Assembly: GCF_030272615.1 (NCBI RefSeq)
Contig: NC_081410.1
Coordinates: 187,946,119-188,010,118 of the forward strand
DNA: 64,000 bases
Direction of reading: 5' to 3'
Source of the DNA: Cryptomeria japonica
Taxonomy: Eukaryota > Streptophyta > Pinopsida > Cupressales > Cupressaceae
The notes under the pieces were generated by a model, which saw only the letters and a program-made list of their open reading frames with translations, made no database searches and had not been told where the DNA came from. Numbering within the stretch: the stretch's first letter is position 1; each line of letters begins with the position of its first letter. This document shows positions 21,113 through 33,237 of the stretch, piece by piece. Both the position numbers and the translations under genes were made by a program.

Positions 21113-21652
21113 GGTCATATTGTGTCCTATGACCCCTTAGGTGTCAAATTTTTGTAAGCAGTATTAGCACTGCTTTTTATATTGTAATAATGGTTCATCT
21201 TTCCACCTTATGACATACTATGACCCATTAGGACACCATATGGTGTCGTTAGGGGTCATATGGTGTTCTAAGGGATCATGAAACAACATATGACCCTTAT
21301 GACACCATTTTGGGTTGGTATGGGTCCCATGGTGTCCTAAGGCATCATATTGTGTCCTATGACCCCTTAGGACACCATATGACCCCTTAGGTGTCAATTT
21401 TTTGTAAGCAATATTAGCACTGCTTTTTATATTGTAATAATGGCTCATCTTTCCACCTTATGACATACTATGACCCATTAGGACACCATATGGTGTCGTT
21501 AATGGTCATATAGTGTTCTAAGGGGTCATGAGACAACATATGACCCCTTATGACACCATATTGGGTTGGTATGGGTCCCATGGTGTCCTAAGGGTCATAT
21601 TGTGTCCTATGACCCCTTAGGACACCATATGACCCCTTTCGACACTAAATTG
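21113..21652. repeat. Palindrome-rich tandem repeat, left block
   Basis: Two units of 250 bp (landmark GTGTCAAATTTTTGTAAGCA at 21141 and its near copy at 21391) are built from shorter words such as TATGACCCCTTAGGACACCA. The perfect 16-bp palindrome GACACCATATGGTGTC occurs at 21232-21247 and 21482-21497. The right edge is interrupted by copia element A, and the same repeat resumes at 26933. Coding is unlikely. Such arrays can form hairpins and often expand by unequal exchange. Confidence 0.88.
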
Positions 21653-23095
21653 TGATGAATAATGATGAACAATAAATACCCAATAGGTACTGAGAGGGGG
21701 GGTGAATCAGTATAGACAAAAACTTCTCTAACAACTTAAACTGCAAAAGACTGCACTAACTGGTAAACAATATCACCGATCTAAACCAAGGCACTACCGG
21801 TAAAACACAGTATGACTGTAAAAGACATAAACCGATAACACTTAGATCTTCTCACAACCTAATATCTCATCTCAACTTCACTCATATGCTTAAACAAATA
21901 ATACATCAGAAATACAATGACCATTAGATCAGCTTGCATTCCGCTTAGCAGAAAACACTAAAACATCACATGAAAAAGCATCACACATAACACACTGATT
22001 TTTCACGTGGAAACCCAACTGGGAAAAACCACAGTGGGGATGAATACCCACAAGTTGTTCTTGAACTCTTATGAAGTTCGCTCTGTTAGGAGCCTAGTCT
22101 GGTTAAAGACTGTACAACAGGTTCTGCTAGGAACCGATCCTGCTAGGGATCACCCGGTTAAGGGATGGCCAAATACCCGCTTAGAGGTTAAAACCCTGTT
22201 AAAGGTTACCTTGTAAGAGGATTTGAAGAACTCAATGATTTTGAGTCACCCTGTTAAAGGATTTACAAAAAGCCTGTTAAAGCTACCCAATAAGGGGATT
22301 TTCCATCTGCTGAAATGGTTAGAAGTGAATAGGTAATACATTGATCTGATAACAACACTTAATGCCAAGGCAGATCCGCTTCAATTTCTTTACATCTGCA
22401 ATCATACTCTGCAAATCTCTGCTTACTCCTTCAGTCTGGCAAGAATCACCTCACATACATTCATTTGCCAACAACTTCAAATGAAAACCATCATCGACCT
22501 TATAGACAACAATTAGGTCGATGACCAAAACCTAAAACCCTAAGCATCTAGGTTACCAATACAGTCGGTCCAATCCTGGCCATTTGATCACATTACATAG
22601 GGTAAAACAATCTTGAACAAATCTTAATACGTTCTCCATCGTTCGTTCTTCATTTCTTCTAGAAGTTGATAACCCATCACACGCTCTCCATCGTTTACTA
22701 AGAGTTTGCACATTCCCGAGGTAGATAGAATCAATCTTCTTCATCTAAGATCCTCAAGGAAATCCTTCATGTGCACAAGGATGATGTGGCAACGCGATCT
22801 AATCTTCATTTCAATACTAACTCATCACAGGACGTCGTCGGTTGAATAACACAAACTTGGAATTTATGAACCAGAAACCCTGAAGCTGAAACTACCAACC
22901 AGTAGTCATATCAAATGAAACCCTGATATAGACTTTTCATATACTAGTTCACACTTCATCATACCAGTTCACACCATCATACCGGTTCACTTGCCAATTT
23001 ACTTACTTCAATATACTGGTTCACACTTCAGCATATTGACATCAATGACAACATACATTATCATCATGTCATCAAACTCTGCACATATGCCAACA
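21653..23095 (-). repeat. 3' LTR of copia element A (1443 bp)
   Basis: On the minus strand it opens TGTTGGCATATGTGC and ends ATTATTCATCA. The beginning repeats GAACYGGTAT-type words (near 22940-23040), likely U3 repeats. The later part holds the module found in the other copia LTRs here: GGTTTTTCCCAGTTGGGTTT near 22020, iterated TTAAAGG/TTAGGA motifs at 22080-22320, and a G-run GAGGGGGGGTGAATCAG near 21697. The other LTR of this element keeps only the first 268 bp. Confidence 0.92.
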
Positions 23096-23108
23096 ATCTC
23101 CCCCTTTG
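23096..23108 (-). promoter_or_regulatory. Polypurine tract of element A
   Basis: Minus-strand AAAGGGGGAGAT sits immediately before the 3' LTR start TGTTGGCATA, where plus-strand DNA synthesis is primed in LTR retrotransposons. Confidence 0.88.
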
Positions 23109-23357
23109 GCATTGATGCCAATACACAAAGATATCTCTACATCTTCTACCATATTACTTCTCTGCTTACATATGTCTTCAATACTGCAGATATCTTCTCT
23201 ACTTCACATCTTCTCCCCCTTTGACAGCAATGCCAAAGTGAAGGCAAAAGCTTCCATGTTCCACTATGCTACTCCCCTTGAGGAGTAGCATCCTTCAACA
23301 CATCAATTCTGAAAAGATTTGACAAGGAAATACCTGACTGATGTGGAGCACATACCT

Positions 23358-26300
23358 TTAGTTCACCACTTGAAGGGGAAACACCCCTAATTCACCTCTT
23401 AAATAGGTAAATGTAGCCTTCGGTAGAGGCTTGGTGAATATATCTGCTAACTGCTCCTTACTAGAAACATGTTCCAATATAACATCTTTGTTCTGAACTT
23501 TCTCCCTCAAGAAATGATACTTGAGCTCAAAGTGCTTGGTTCTAGCATGCAATACCGGATTCTTTGAAATATTAATTCCATTTGTGTTATCACAAAATAT
23601 ACTCACTGGTTCAGATACAGGGACTTTGAAACCGCTTAATACATGCTTCATCCAAATTGTCTGAGTGTAGTTCATAAATGCTGCTACATATTCTACTTCT
23701 GCTGTGGACTGAGAGATACAACTCTGCTTCTTGCTCATCCATGAGACTAGTCTACCACTAAGAAGGTTGTCCACATTACTAGCCCAATCGACATCGGTAA
23801 AGATTCTGAGATTGAAATCATTATTGTATGGGTACCACAATCCATAATCTATAGTTCCCTTTAGATATCTAAGAATCCGCTTGACTGCTACCAAGTGGAA
23901 TTCTCTTAGACTTTTCTGGAAATGTGCAGCAATACCCACTACATGTGCAATATCCGATTTGCTGTGTACTACATAGTGCAACTTACCAATCATTGATTGG
24001 TAATACTTCTCATTCACCAATGCTGAGTCATCTTCTTTTGGCAATTTACAACTAGTCATCATCAGTGTACCAACCGGTTTGCCGTCTTCCATGCCAAAGG
24101 TCTTCAACACCTCTTTGACATACTTGGACTGAGTGATAAAGATGCCATCTTTCATTTGTTGAATTTGTAGTCCAATGAAGAACTTAATCTCTCTGATTAG
24201 TGACATCTCAAATTCCTTCTTCATTTCATCTGCAAATGCATGGCTCATCTTATCATCTCCACCAAAAATTATGTCATCAACAAACACTTCACAGATCAGA
24301 ATCGGATCTCCTTCTGACTTTAGATAGATATTGCTATCTTCACTTGTTCTTTCAAATCCAAACTTCACAAGATGGGAGTGTAAAAGTTCATACCATGCTC
24401 TAGGTGCTTGCTTCAATCCATACAAGGCTGTATGTAGCCTACACACCATATCACTATCTTCTGATAGGGCAAACCCATATGGCTGCTCTATATACACTTC
24501 CTCTTCAAGTATTTCATTCAGGAATGCATATTTTACATCCATCTGATACACTTTGAATCTCTGAAGGTTGCATATGCAAGTAGCATTTGAACTCCTTCCA
24601 ATCTAGCTACTAGAGCAAAGGTTTCTCCATAGTCTTCTCCTTCTTCTTGAGCATATCCCTTACATACCAATCTTGCTTTGTTTCTTACCAGTGTGCCATC
24701 TTCATTCAGCTTGTTTCTAAAAACCCATTTGGTGCCAATAACTTTTTTGTGCTCAAGTCTGGGTACCAAAGACCATGTACCATTCTTTTCTATCTGGTCA
24801 AGTTCCTCTTCCATAGCCTTAATCCAGTCTTCATCTTTGTGTGCCTCTTTAAATGTCTTGGGCTCAAATTCAGAAATCATGCAAGAGTTCTCTCTGACTT
24901 TTCTTCTTGTAATTATTCCTACATCCTTATCCCCTATGATTTGTTTTGGATCATGATGCAACTTTACATACCTAGGAATGATCTTAGCTGATTCCTCTTT
25001 CTTTTCCTCTTCATCCTCATCTTCATCTTCATCTACCGCAACATCTACCAATGTACGAGCACTGTTACTTGTACTAGGTTGTTTTGCAACTGGTTCCCAG
25101 AAGGTTACACCCGGTTCATCTACCGCTCGCTTGCTGTCAGTTTCCTTAGGTTTCTCAGAGGTTTCATCAACTCTAACATTGATACTTTCAACAATTCTCT
25201 GAGTCTTATTGTTAAAACACTTGAGAGCTTTGCTCTTGGTGGAATACCCTAGGAATATTCCCTCATTACATTTTGCATTAAACTTGCTCTGGTGTTCACT
25301 TCTCTTGATATAACACTTTCTACCAAATACTCTGAAGTAGCTTACTACTAGAGTCTTACCGGTCCAATACTCATAAGGAGTTTTATCCTTACCTTTCTTG
25401 ATGAGTACCCAGTTCATAGTGTAGACTGCAGTGCTCACCGCTTCTCTCCAAAATGTGTGAGAAACCTTCCCTTGAATTAGCATCGTTCTGGCTGCTTCAA
25501 CTACAGTCTGGTTGTTCCTTTCTGCTAGGCCATTCTGCTATGGAGTCTGGGGGGCAGACAATTGCCTCTTGATGTCGTTCTCTTCATAGTACTTATTGAA
25601 TTCACTACAAGTGAACTCACCTCCTTGATCAGTTCTAAGGCATTTAATCCTCTTACCACTTTCCTTTTCAACTAGTGCTCTGAAGGTTTTAAACTTTCCA
25701 AAAGCTTCAGACTTGTCTTTCAAGAATGTGACCCACATCATTCTAGAGAAATCATCAGTAAGAATCATAAAATACCTATCTCCCTGAACACTCCTAGTTT
25801 TCACAGGACCACACAAATCAGTGTGCACAAGATCAAGTAAATTATCCGCTGTGAAAGATTTACCTTTGAAGGTTGAGGAAGACATTTTCCCCAGTTGACA
25901 TTCTCTGCACAAAGGATTCTTTAGTTTTTTCAACACAGACAATCCTCTAACTGCCTTGATCTTACTGGTCTTCACAATATTATCAAAATTTACATGGCAG
26001 AGTCTCCTATGCCATATCCAATTGTCATCAAACTTAGCCATTAGACATTGATTGATATTTGTATTTAACTGAAATAAGTTACTTCTGGTCTGCATACCAG
26101 TGGCCATCAGTTCACCACTCTTTCCTTTTATTTTGCACACTCCATCTTTGAATTCCAGAGTGAGTCCTTTATCATTTAGCTGGGAAACACTCAAAAGGTT
26201 ATGCCTGAGACCTTCTACCCAATACACATTATCAACACTGCTTTTTCCATGTAGAGAGATGGACCCTTTACCTTTTATCATACATGGTGCATCATTACCA

Positions 26301-26664
26301 AATCGGACTACACCTCCATCGTACTCTTCCAGAAACATAAACTTCCTCCAGTCACCAGTCATGTGATGAGAACATCAATAATCCACTAATTAGAATTATC
26401 TAAGCGAGAGACAAGAGCCCTCTTGTCTGACACATCTTCCTTAATGGCTACAAACACTATATCTTCACTTTATTCATCTTCAGATTCATCATTAGTGACA
26501 CCTTCATCAACTGCAACAAGACAGTTTCTCCTATTTCCTCCTTTGAACTTTTTGAACTTCTCTGATTTGTCCTTATTATCACTATTAGGACAGTTGACAA
26601 TAATGTGTCCTATCCTATTGCAAAAAAACATTTCAAAGGGAGCTTACCTCTGTATTTTCCAGAT
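23358..26664 (-). pseudogene. gag-pol of copia element A (broken)
   Basis: Order on the minus strand: CCHC knuckle (CFFCNRIGHIIVNC, about 26625-26580); protease remnant at about 26385-26350, where WIID is joined to a frame-shifted CSHHMTGDW and the DSG active triad is lost to a small deletion; GAG-pre-integrase H2C2 domain (WHRRLCHVNF ... LCREC); integrase core with HTDLCGP, ILTDDFSRMMW, RTDQGGEF and AERNNQ; reverse transcriptase with FVDDIIFGG and [11 protein letters not shown]; RNase H with FTDVDWA and STAEVEYVAA; and the end IFTKPLP. Lesions: TAG at 25540-25538 in QTP*QNG (CAG expected), and a one-base loss near 24550 in front of MYQMDVKYAFLN. Otherwise the frame is long and clean, suggesting a fairly recent insertion. 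The product would replicate and integrate the element. Confidence 0.92.
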
Positions 26665-26932
26665 CAGGATGTCGTCGGTCGAATCACATAAACTTGGAAT
26701 GCATCAACCGGAAACCCTGAAGCTGAAACTACCAACCGGTAGTCATATAAAATGAAACCCTGATATAGACTTTGCATATACCAGTTCACACTTCATCATA
26801 CCAGTTCAGACCATCATACCGGTTCACTTGCCAGTTTACTTACTTCAATATACCAGTTCACACTTCAGCATATTGACATCAATGACAACATACATTATCA
26901 TCATGTCATCAAACTCTGCACATATGCCAACA
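26665..26932 (-). repeat. 5' LTR of copia element A, truncated to 268 bp
   Basis: It matches the first part of the 3' LTR (23095 down to about 22830) closely, through GTCGGTCGAATCACATAAAC against GTCGGTTGAATAACACAAAC. At 26664 similarity stops and gag knuckle sequence begins. The promoter-distal LTR part, primer-binding site and gag N-terminus are absent. Confidence 0.9.
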
Positions 26933-27240
26933 AATTGTGCCGTTATGGGTCATATTGTGTCCTAAGGGGTCATAATGTGTCATATGACCCCTTAAGACAC
27001 CATATGACCCCTTAGGACACAATATGACCCTTTACGACACTATACGGTGTCATTATGGGTCATATGACTCCTTATGACACCATATGGTGTCGTTATAGGT
27101 CATATGGTGTCCTAAGGGGTCATGGGATACCATATGACCCCTAAGGACAACATATGACCCCTTATGACACCATATTGGGTCGTTATGACCGTTAAGGACA
27201 ACATATGACCCCTAAGGACAACTTATGACCCCTTAAAGAT
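26933..27240. repeat. Palindrome-rich tandem repeat, right block
   Basis: Continuation of the array at 21113-21652 on the other side of element A. It is built of TATGACCCCTTAGGACACC-like words, with GACACCATATGGTGTC again at 27076-27091. It ends near 27235, where ordinary sequence resumes. Confidence 0.88.
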
Positions 27241-27399
27241 TCTTCAAAGATGCATTCATTTCTCAGCTCAAATGCAAGTACACGAACCATTTGGACATGA
27301 GTGTTGGCTTATTTTTGTTAGAGTTGTGTTTGGTGTGATTAGGATCATTGTGAGTCAAGTGAGTGGGTTGATACATGGGTTCCACAATATCTAACTCCT
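27241..27399. other. Short spacer after the palindromic repeat
   Basis: No repeat unit and no motif recognised. It leads into the coding-like stretch that follows. Confidence 0.4.
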
Positions 27400-27771
27400 T
27401 TATCTCAAACAATTAATATCCTTGTCAAGTGATGACATAGAAAGTTCACTTGAGTATGACTGTCTATCAAATCTTGTACAACTAGTGACAGATGATGATG
27501 GGTTCACATATCCTATAGGTTCAGTTGTTGTTGTGGGAACTTGGTTGCAAACATACATGATTATAAAGAATGGAAACCTACATTTGAAGACTATGAGAGA
27601 CACAAAACCATTCTCATGTATTCACACCTTATTATAGCTACAAATGTCAAGTTGTTGAAGCATCAAGCAAAACCGAAGACCAAAGAGCTATGGAAAATGA
27701 CTACTGCTAATCATGAAGCAATATTGGATACTCTTAAGCAAAGAGATGACCCTTCAAGAACACTTGAGTAG
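27400..27771 (+). pseudogene. Unidentified coding-like fragment
   Basis: Two overlapping plus-strand frames read like protein. The first gives SLEYDCLSNLVQLVTDDDGF and TYPIGSVVVVGTW. The second, one frame over from about 27541, gives VANIHDYKEWKPTFEDYERH, then LWKMTTANHEAILDTLKQRD before a TAG. A single shift near 27540 would join them. The second part is charged and probably helical. I do not recognise it and see no start, knuckle or catalytic motif. Confidence 0.3.
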
Positions 27772-28595
27772 TAGGTCTTTAATGGTGTCTTATTTTTTTT
27801 ATCATTCATTTCATTTCAAACAATGATCATAAAACCTTAATGTTCAAGTTTGTTACGTGTATATTAAGGATGTGATCAAAATGCAAGTCTATCGATGAAC
27901 ATTTTTTTTGCAACACGGTTTTTGCATGCACATAGAGAGTACACTCGATATAATTTGAAGGCCCGATGTATTTTCCAACATGACTTATTATCATGCATTT
28001 GATGAGCATTACAATTTTTGATAATAGACAACACTATTTGACAATTTTTGATGATATAATTATCGCAAAACCTTTATGCTCATGTAGGTCTTTTTTGATG
28101 ATATACAACACTATCGCATTATGATTTTTGCGTCAACATAGTAGGTTCACTCGATATAATTCGAAGCGACATATTTTTATGGTATATAATCTCACCTTTT
28201 CATTTATTATCATGCATTTCAATTGAAGTTATTATCATAAAGCCTTTATGTTCATGCATGCATTTTATGTGTAGACTAAGAATTCTTAAAAATATAGGTT
28301 CATGCTAGATCATTCACTGTTGACTAGTTTACTCTTGGTGATGGTAAATATTTCTTGAGTTTATCAATATTTAGCTACTTTTTAAGTTTTATTTTCAAGA
28401 ACTGCAAAAATTTACACCCAAACACAACACTATATGCTCTGTGTGCATTAATGAGATTAAATTTTGTGTGTAAACACTAAGTCCCTCACATTGTCAATGT
28501 GATTAAATTTTGTAAACTTTCACACACTATGTCAAGTGAATGTATTGCCATTTAGAAATGACAATATCTACCATCATCTTCAACCATGCAAAAAA
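27772..28595. other. Spacer before element B
   Basis: AT-rich DNA. Imperfectly repeated phrases (ACAATTTTTGATGATATA, CGCAAAACCTTTATGCTCAT, TTCACTCGATATAATT) recur two or three times between 27830 and 28270, suggesting old local duplication. There is no gene. Confidence 0.45.
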
Positions 28596-29807
28596 TGTTT
28601 GACAGTTCAAATAACAGGAAGACAACTAAGAGGGGGGTGAATCAGTTGTCTTAGATTACCAAAACACTTAGCAATTAAAACTTTAATACCGGAATGCTTA
28701 AACCAAATACCAGAATAGTAGTTGAGCCAATCAAGCATAAACAATAATCAGAGAATAAATACCATCCACATGACACCAAGATTTATATGTAGAAAACTTG
28801 GTAAAGGGAAAAACCATGGTGGGAAACCTACCCACAGTCAGATAATACTTCTGTAGTAAGTATGTGAATTACAATTGAGGGGCCTGCACTTGCAGGAAGG
28901 CCAATAGCCTAGAGTGCACTACTCATCACAAAAAGGAGTCTCACTGACTACATAGAAATCCATACTACAATCCAGAGAAGTGATTGAACTGCAAAGATAA
29001 CATCTCCTATGCTTGAGTACAGTTCTAGTTAAGCTCAATACCAGAGGACTAAATCCTCTTACATAAACCCAACTCGATCTCCAATGATCGGCCAAATCCT
29101 CTACCTAAATGATATTACATTATTCGCACATTACATATCCATATCCATATCCAATATGATTATCTACAATGAGATATTACAACATATATATATACAGACC
29201 CTCGACCATAAACAATCAAGTCAACCACCAAACAATAAACCAATTACATAATTACAAAACATGTCAGCCTAAGACCAAATAAATAATATCTAACACATAT
29301 GACATCTCGGAAACACATCGAGAGGTCCAATCCACACGTTACATTGAGCCGATCCATAACCTAGATCAACCAGGACCCAATACAGGTCCACATGCTAAAG
29401 CAATGATCTCCATCCACCAAGTCTCAAACATGATCACCAACAACATCTAGAAACCATACCGGAAGCTGCATCAACACCACTTATGCAATTCATCAAAGAT
29501 CTTCAACAAAATCTTTGCCGGTGAAACCTTCACCGAAACCGCAAGCCAAGCTTCCAAGTAAACAGGATAGCATCCAATCACCAGACCAAAACCAACTAAC
29601 TGAATATGAACATGAGTATCATGAACAAGCCAATTCCATAACCAAACCATACCAGAGCCTACCAGATCATGTCGGATCCAAACGAACCAGAAACCACTCA
29701 TCCTACCGAGACCAGAAGGGTGTCGGTAAAGCATCCAAACAACTAGTATTGACATCAATGACAAATTATCAATGCAACACATAATAAATTCCACCAAATG
29801 GCCAACA
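28596..29807 (-). repeat. 3' LTR of element B (1212 bp)
   Basis: On the minus strand it opens TGTTGGCCATTTGGTGG and ends TTGAACTGTCAAACA. It shares the module with TGGTTTTTCCC near 28815 and AAGAGGGGGGTGAATCAG near 28630 (six Gs). It is very similar to the other LTR at 43426-44626, where that G-run has grown to about 16. Confidence 0.92.
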
Positions 29808-29820
29808 ATCTCCCCCTTTG
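29808..29820 (-). promoter_or_regulatory. Polypurine tract of element B
   Basis: Minus-strand CCAAAGGGGGAGAT directly precedes the 3' LTR. Confidence 0.87.
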
Positions 29821-30244
29821 GCATTGATAGCAATACTATATGTGAAAAACATCTAAGTACCAAAAAATGCCAAACAAGTCTCCCCCAATGGAAGACAACC
29901 AATAATCTCCTACTCAAAGATATAGCAATGAAGTTCTGAAACAAAGACCAAACTTCCCCTATGAATGATATCTTTGTAAATCTCTCAATTACACATATAT
30001 CTCTCCCCCTAATGTATACAACTCCTTAATTTTTTCTTTTTCACATCAATATCTCTCCCCCTTTGACATCAATGCCAGAAATCTAACAAAAATATCAAAG
30101 AAAAAACATAAACCATTGAAACTCAAAGTTAACTACTCCCCCTGATAAGCAACATCCCCACATTAGTGCCAGAATGAATAGTATCTCTAATAATGCATAC
30201 CGGACTGATGCCAAGCCGCATCACTCAAGTCTCTACCGGTGGGG

Positions 30245-31994
30245 CAGAAACTCCCAGTTGTCTCTGAAGTATTTAAATGATTCCTTAGGCAAAGGTTTAG
30301 TCAAGATATGCACAATCTCTTCTTTAGTGTTCACATAAACCAATCTAACTTCATTTGCTTCCACTTTTTCCTTCAAAAAGTTGTACTTGATAGATATGTG
30401 CTTTGTCTTAGAATGAAATACCAGATTCTTTCATATATCAATAGCAACAAAGTTATCACAGTGAATAACTACTGGTTCATTACAATCCATCTTTATATCC
30501 TTCAACATTTGCTTCATCCATAAAACTTGTGTACAGTTAGTAGCGGCAGCAACATACTTAGCTTCAGCAATAGATAAAGAAGTACATGATTGTTTCTTCC
30601 TGATCCATGAAACAAGTTTCTATCCAAGAAATAAAGCTCCACCGGAAGTACTTTTCTGGTTATCAACATCTCCAGCCCAATCAACATCTGTATATGCACA
30701 TAAAGTAAAGTTATCATCCTTAGGGTACCATAAACCATATTCTATTGTACCTTGCAAGTATCTAAAAATCTTTTTCATCGCACTCTCATGATTTTCTCTA
30801 GGATCACTCTGAAATCTTGATACAATACAAACAACATTCATTATGTTAGGCTCAGTCTAAGTCAAATAAAGCAGATTTCCAATCATAGACTTGTATCTTG
30901 TAGGATTTACCGATGCGGAAACATCTTTCCTTGTCAATTTCTCACTTGTAATCATAGGAGTACTTACCAGTTTAGAATCTCCCATACCAAATTTATTTAA
31001 CAATTCTCTAGCATACTTATTTTGACAGATGAAAATACCTTTGTCAGTATATCTAATCTACAAACCTAAGAAAAAAATCATTTCTCCAATCATAGACATT
31101 TCAAAGTCATTCTCCATATTTTTAGCAAGTTCCATGCACAACTTATTTTCACCTCCAAAAATAATTTCATCAACAAATAATTCAATAATCAGTATATCAT
31201 CATCAATGATCTTATAATATAAATTATTGTCAGCATCACCTTTAGTAAATCCAAGCTTCAAAAGATATTTATCCAACCTTGCATACCAAGCTCTAAGTGC
31301 TTGTTTCAATCCATATAAAGCTTTCCTTAACCTGCAAACCATGTTTGTATCATCTGATAGTGAAAAACCATTAGGTTGCTCAATATAAACTTCCTCATCA
31401 AGATCCCCATTCAAAAATGCACACTTAACGTCCATCTGATAAACCTTGTAGTTTTTATGGGTAGCATAGGAAAGAAGTAGTCTTACAACTTCAATCCTAG
31501 CTACAGTTGCAAAAGTCTCTCCATAATCAATTCTTTCCTTCTGAGGATATCCTTTACAAACCAATCTAGCCTTATTCCTTACAAATTTACCATCCTCATT
31601 CAATTTATTCCTAAAAAACCATTTAATTCCTATAACATTCTTATTTTTTAGGCTGGGGAACCAAAGTCCATGTGTTATTCTTTTCTATCTGATCTAATTC
31701 TTCTTCCATAGCGTTCAACCAATATTTATCTTTACATGCCTCAATTACTGATACCAGTTCAACTTGTGAAATTAAACATACCTCATTAGTTGCCAGTCTT
31801 ATTCTTGTCATCACTCCATTGTTTTTATCCTCAATGATTTGATCTTCATAATGATTCAATCTCACATACCTAGGAGTCCTCTAACTCTCTGTTCCTTTTC
31901 TCGGTTCTTTAGTTAATGTAGAATTTTCTGATACTGCCAGAGTAACTAGTTAAACACTTTGTTTCAGTAAAGGTGCTACCGGTTCAGATATAAT
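30245..31994 (-). pseudogene. Element B pol, reverse transcriptase and RNase H part
   Basis: Reading down the minus strand: linker EPVAPLLKQSV*LV, then [40 protein letters not shown] (RT start), [64 protein letters not shown] (the second catalytic Asp of the usual FVDD box is Glu), then RNase H with YTDVDWAGDVDNQKSTSGGA and SIAEAKYVAAATNCTQVLWM, and the terminal ILTKPLPKESFKYLR. Stops and shifts interrupt at about 31660, 31055, 30850, 30615 and in the tail. The family is certain; the enzyme is dead. Confidence 0.9.
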
Positions 31995-33187
31995 TATTGT
32001 CGCATGTAAAATTCATCTTCAAAATATTAATTAGAATTCAAAAGGAAATCACAAATCCCTATCTAATCAAAGAATTCAAAAAAACTAACAATGAAATAAT
32101 ATAGTTAAGAAATAGGAATGTAAATATATTAATCAAAACTCCCTATCCCATAATCGCATATAGCTTCCATTGCTCTTCTCTTCTTTGTGGTATGATGGCT
32201 CTCAAATATTGCGCTGACAACCTGCAAGTGACACAAAGATTCCAAGTTCGTGATTGTTGAAAATGGAGATTGAATGCTCAATTTATAGATTTTTGGAGAA
32301 GATTGATTGAAAGGTGGAACAGATTGATCAAGAGGTAGAACTCAGGTGAGCTCACATGAAAATTGATAGTTGAACTGTTGATTTAGAGGTGAAACCGAAT
32401 AGATTGAATAGATTAAAGGAGTTAACTGATTGAGAAAAAACTAACTGAAGGAAGAAAAAGAATGATTGGAGGAAAATTGAGAGGATGACAAAGAAAACTT
32501 AATTTAGAAAAAGCTAACTAAAAGATGAAAATAGAAGTTGGAGAGATAATTAATTTAATTAATTAATTGATCATGTACTTGCACTTTAACTTCGATTTTC
32601 AATTTAATCTTTGCATGGGATTTTAATTCAAATAATTGAATTTAATTGAATTTAATTCAATTTAGCACTTGAATATATTTAGAACTTGACTTTGATTTTC
32701 AATTTGGTTTTTGAAATCATGCACATGTATTTAGAAGAAATAAGGAGAAATAGAAATTAAATAAAAATAGAAGAAATAATGAAATTAAATAAAATAAGAA
32801 TTAATTAGCTAATTAAATAATTTAAATTAAAGGAATAAAATCATAATTAATTAAATAATAAATATTTAATTAATATTTAGAAGAGGGTTGAATTATTAGA
32901 TTATTAGAGAGAGAGATTGAGAAATTAGAATTTATTTAAATAATAAATATTATTTAAATTGGGGAATAAATCAAAATTAATTAAATAATACATATTTAAT
33001 TAATATTAGAAAATGGTTAAAATGATTAAATGAAGAAAGAATTGAAATAGAATAATTAGTAAGATAATGAAGAAATATGAAAATAGAAGAATAAGATTAA
33101 TTAACTTAATTAAATAATTAAAGAATTATTTAATCAATTAGACGAATAATTAGTACATGATCAATGAGACATCTTTAGGTGTCTACA
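31995..33187 (-). mobile_element. Apparent solo LTR, gypsy-like, nested in element B
   Basis: About 1.19 kb of AT-rich non-copia DNA interrupts the linker of element B. On the minus strand it opens TGTAGACACCTAAAGATGTC and ends TTTTACATGCGACA, the TGTxx...xxACA style of Ty3/gypsy LTRs. The right flank is ATAAT (33188-33192). On the left ATAAT is at 31990-31994, followed by three extra bases TAT before TGTCGCATG. Removing the insert restores B's reading frame (VVEI then SEPVAP). No gag, pol, primer-binding site or second LTR lies inside, so it is best read as the product of LTR-LTR recombination. It contains TAATTAATTAAATAATT-type low-complexity sequence. Confidence 0.72.
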
Positions 33188-33237
33188 ATAATTTCCACTA
33201 CCAATTCCTTCTCATAAGCTTTGATTTGACTTCTATT

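Larger units (their letters stand above)
21653..26932 (-). mobile_element. Ty1/copia retrotransposon A, TSD AATTG
   Basis: The element is flanked by AATTG (21648-21652 and 26933-26937), and removing it restores a continuous palindromic repeat, so both ends are exact. Reading on the minus strand: a truncated 5' LTR (26932-26665), gag tail with CCHC knuckle, protease remnant, integrase, reverse transcriptase/RNase H, purine tract and a full 3' LTR (23095-21653, 1443 bp). The 5' LTR, primer-binding site and most of gag are missing because 26665 jumps straight from LTR to the gag knuckle. Ends are TG...CA. It cannot be transcribed from a normal 5' LTR nor primed by tRNA, so it is defective. The intact TSD shows that the deletion happened without loss of the outer ends. 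Confidence 0.93.

Noticed and set aside
21113-21652. CRISPR-like array, because of regularly repeated palindromic words
   Set aside because: Repeats are not separated by unique spacers of constant length, there is no cas gene, and the surroundings are plant retrotransposons.
23358-26362. A host gene encoding a polyprotein
   Set aside because: The domains are those of a Ty1/copia polyprotein between LTRs with a TSD, so it is transposon sequence.
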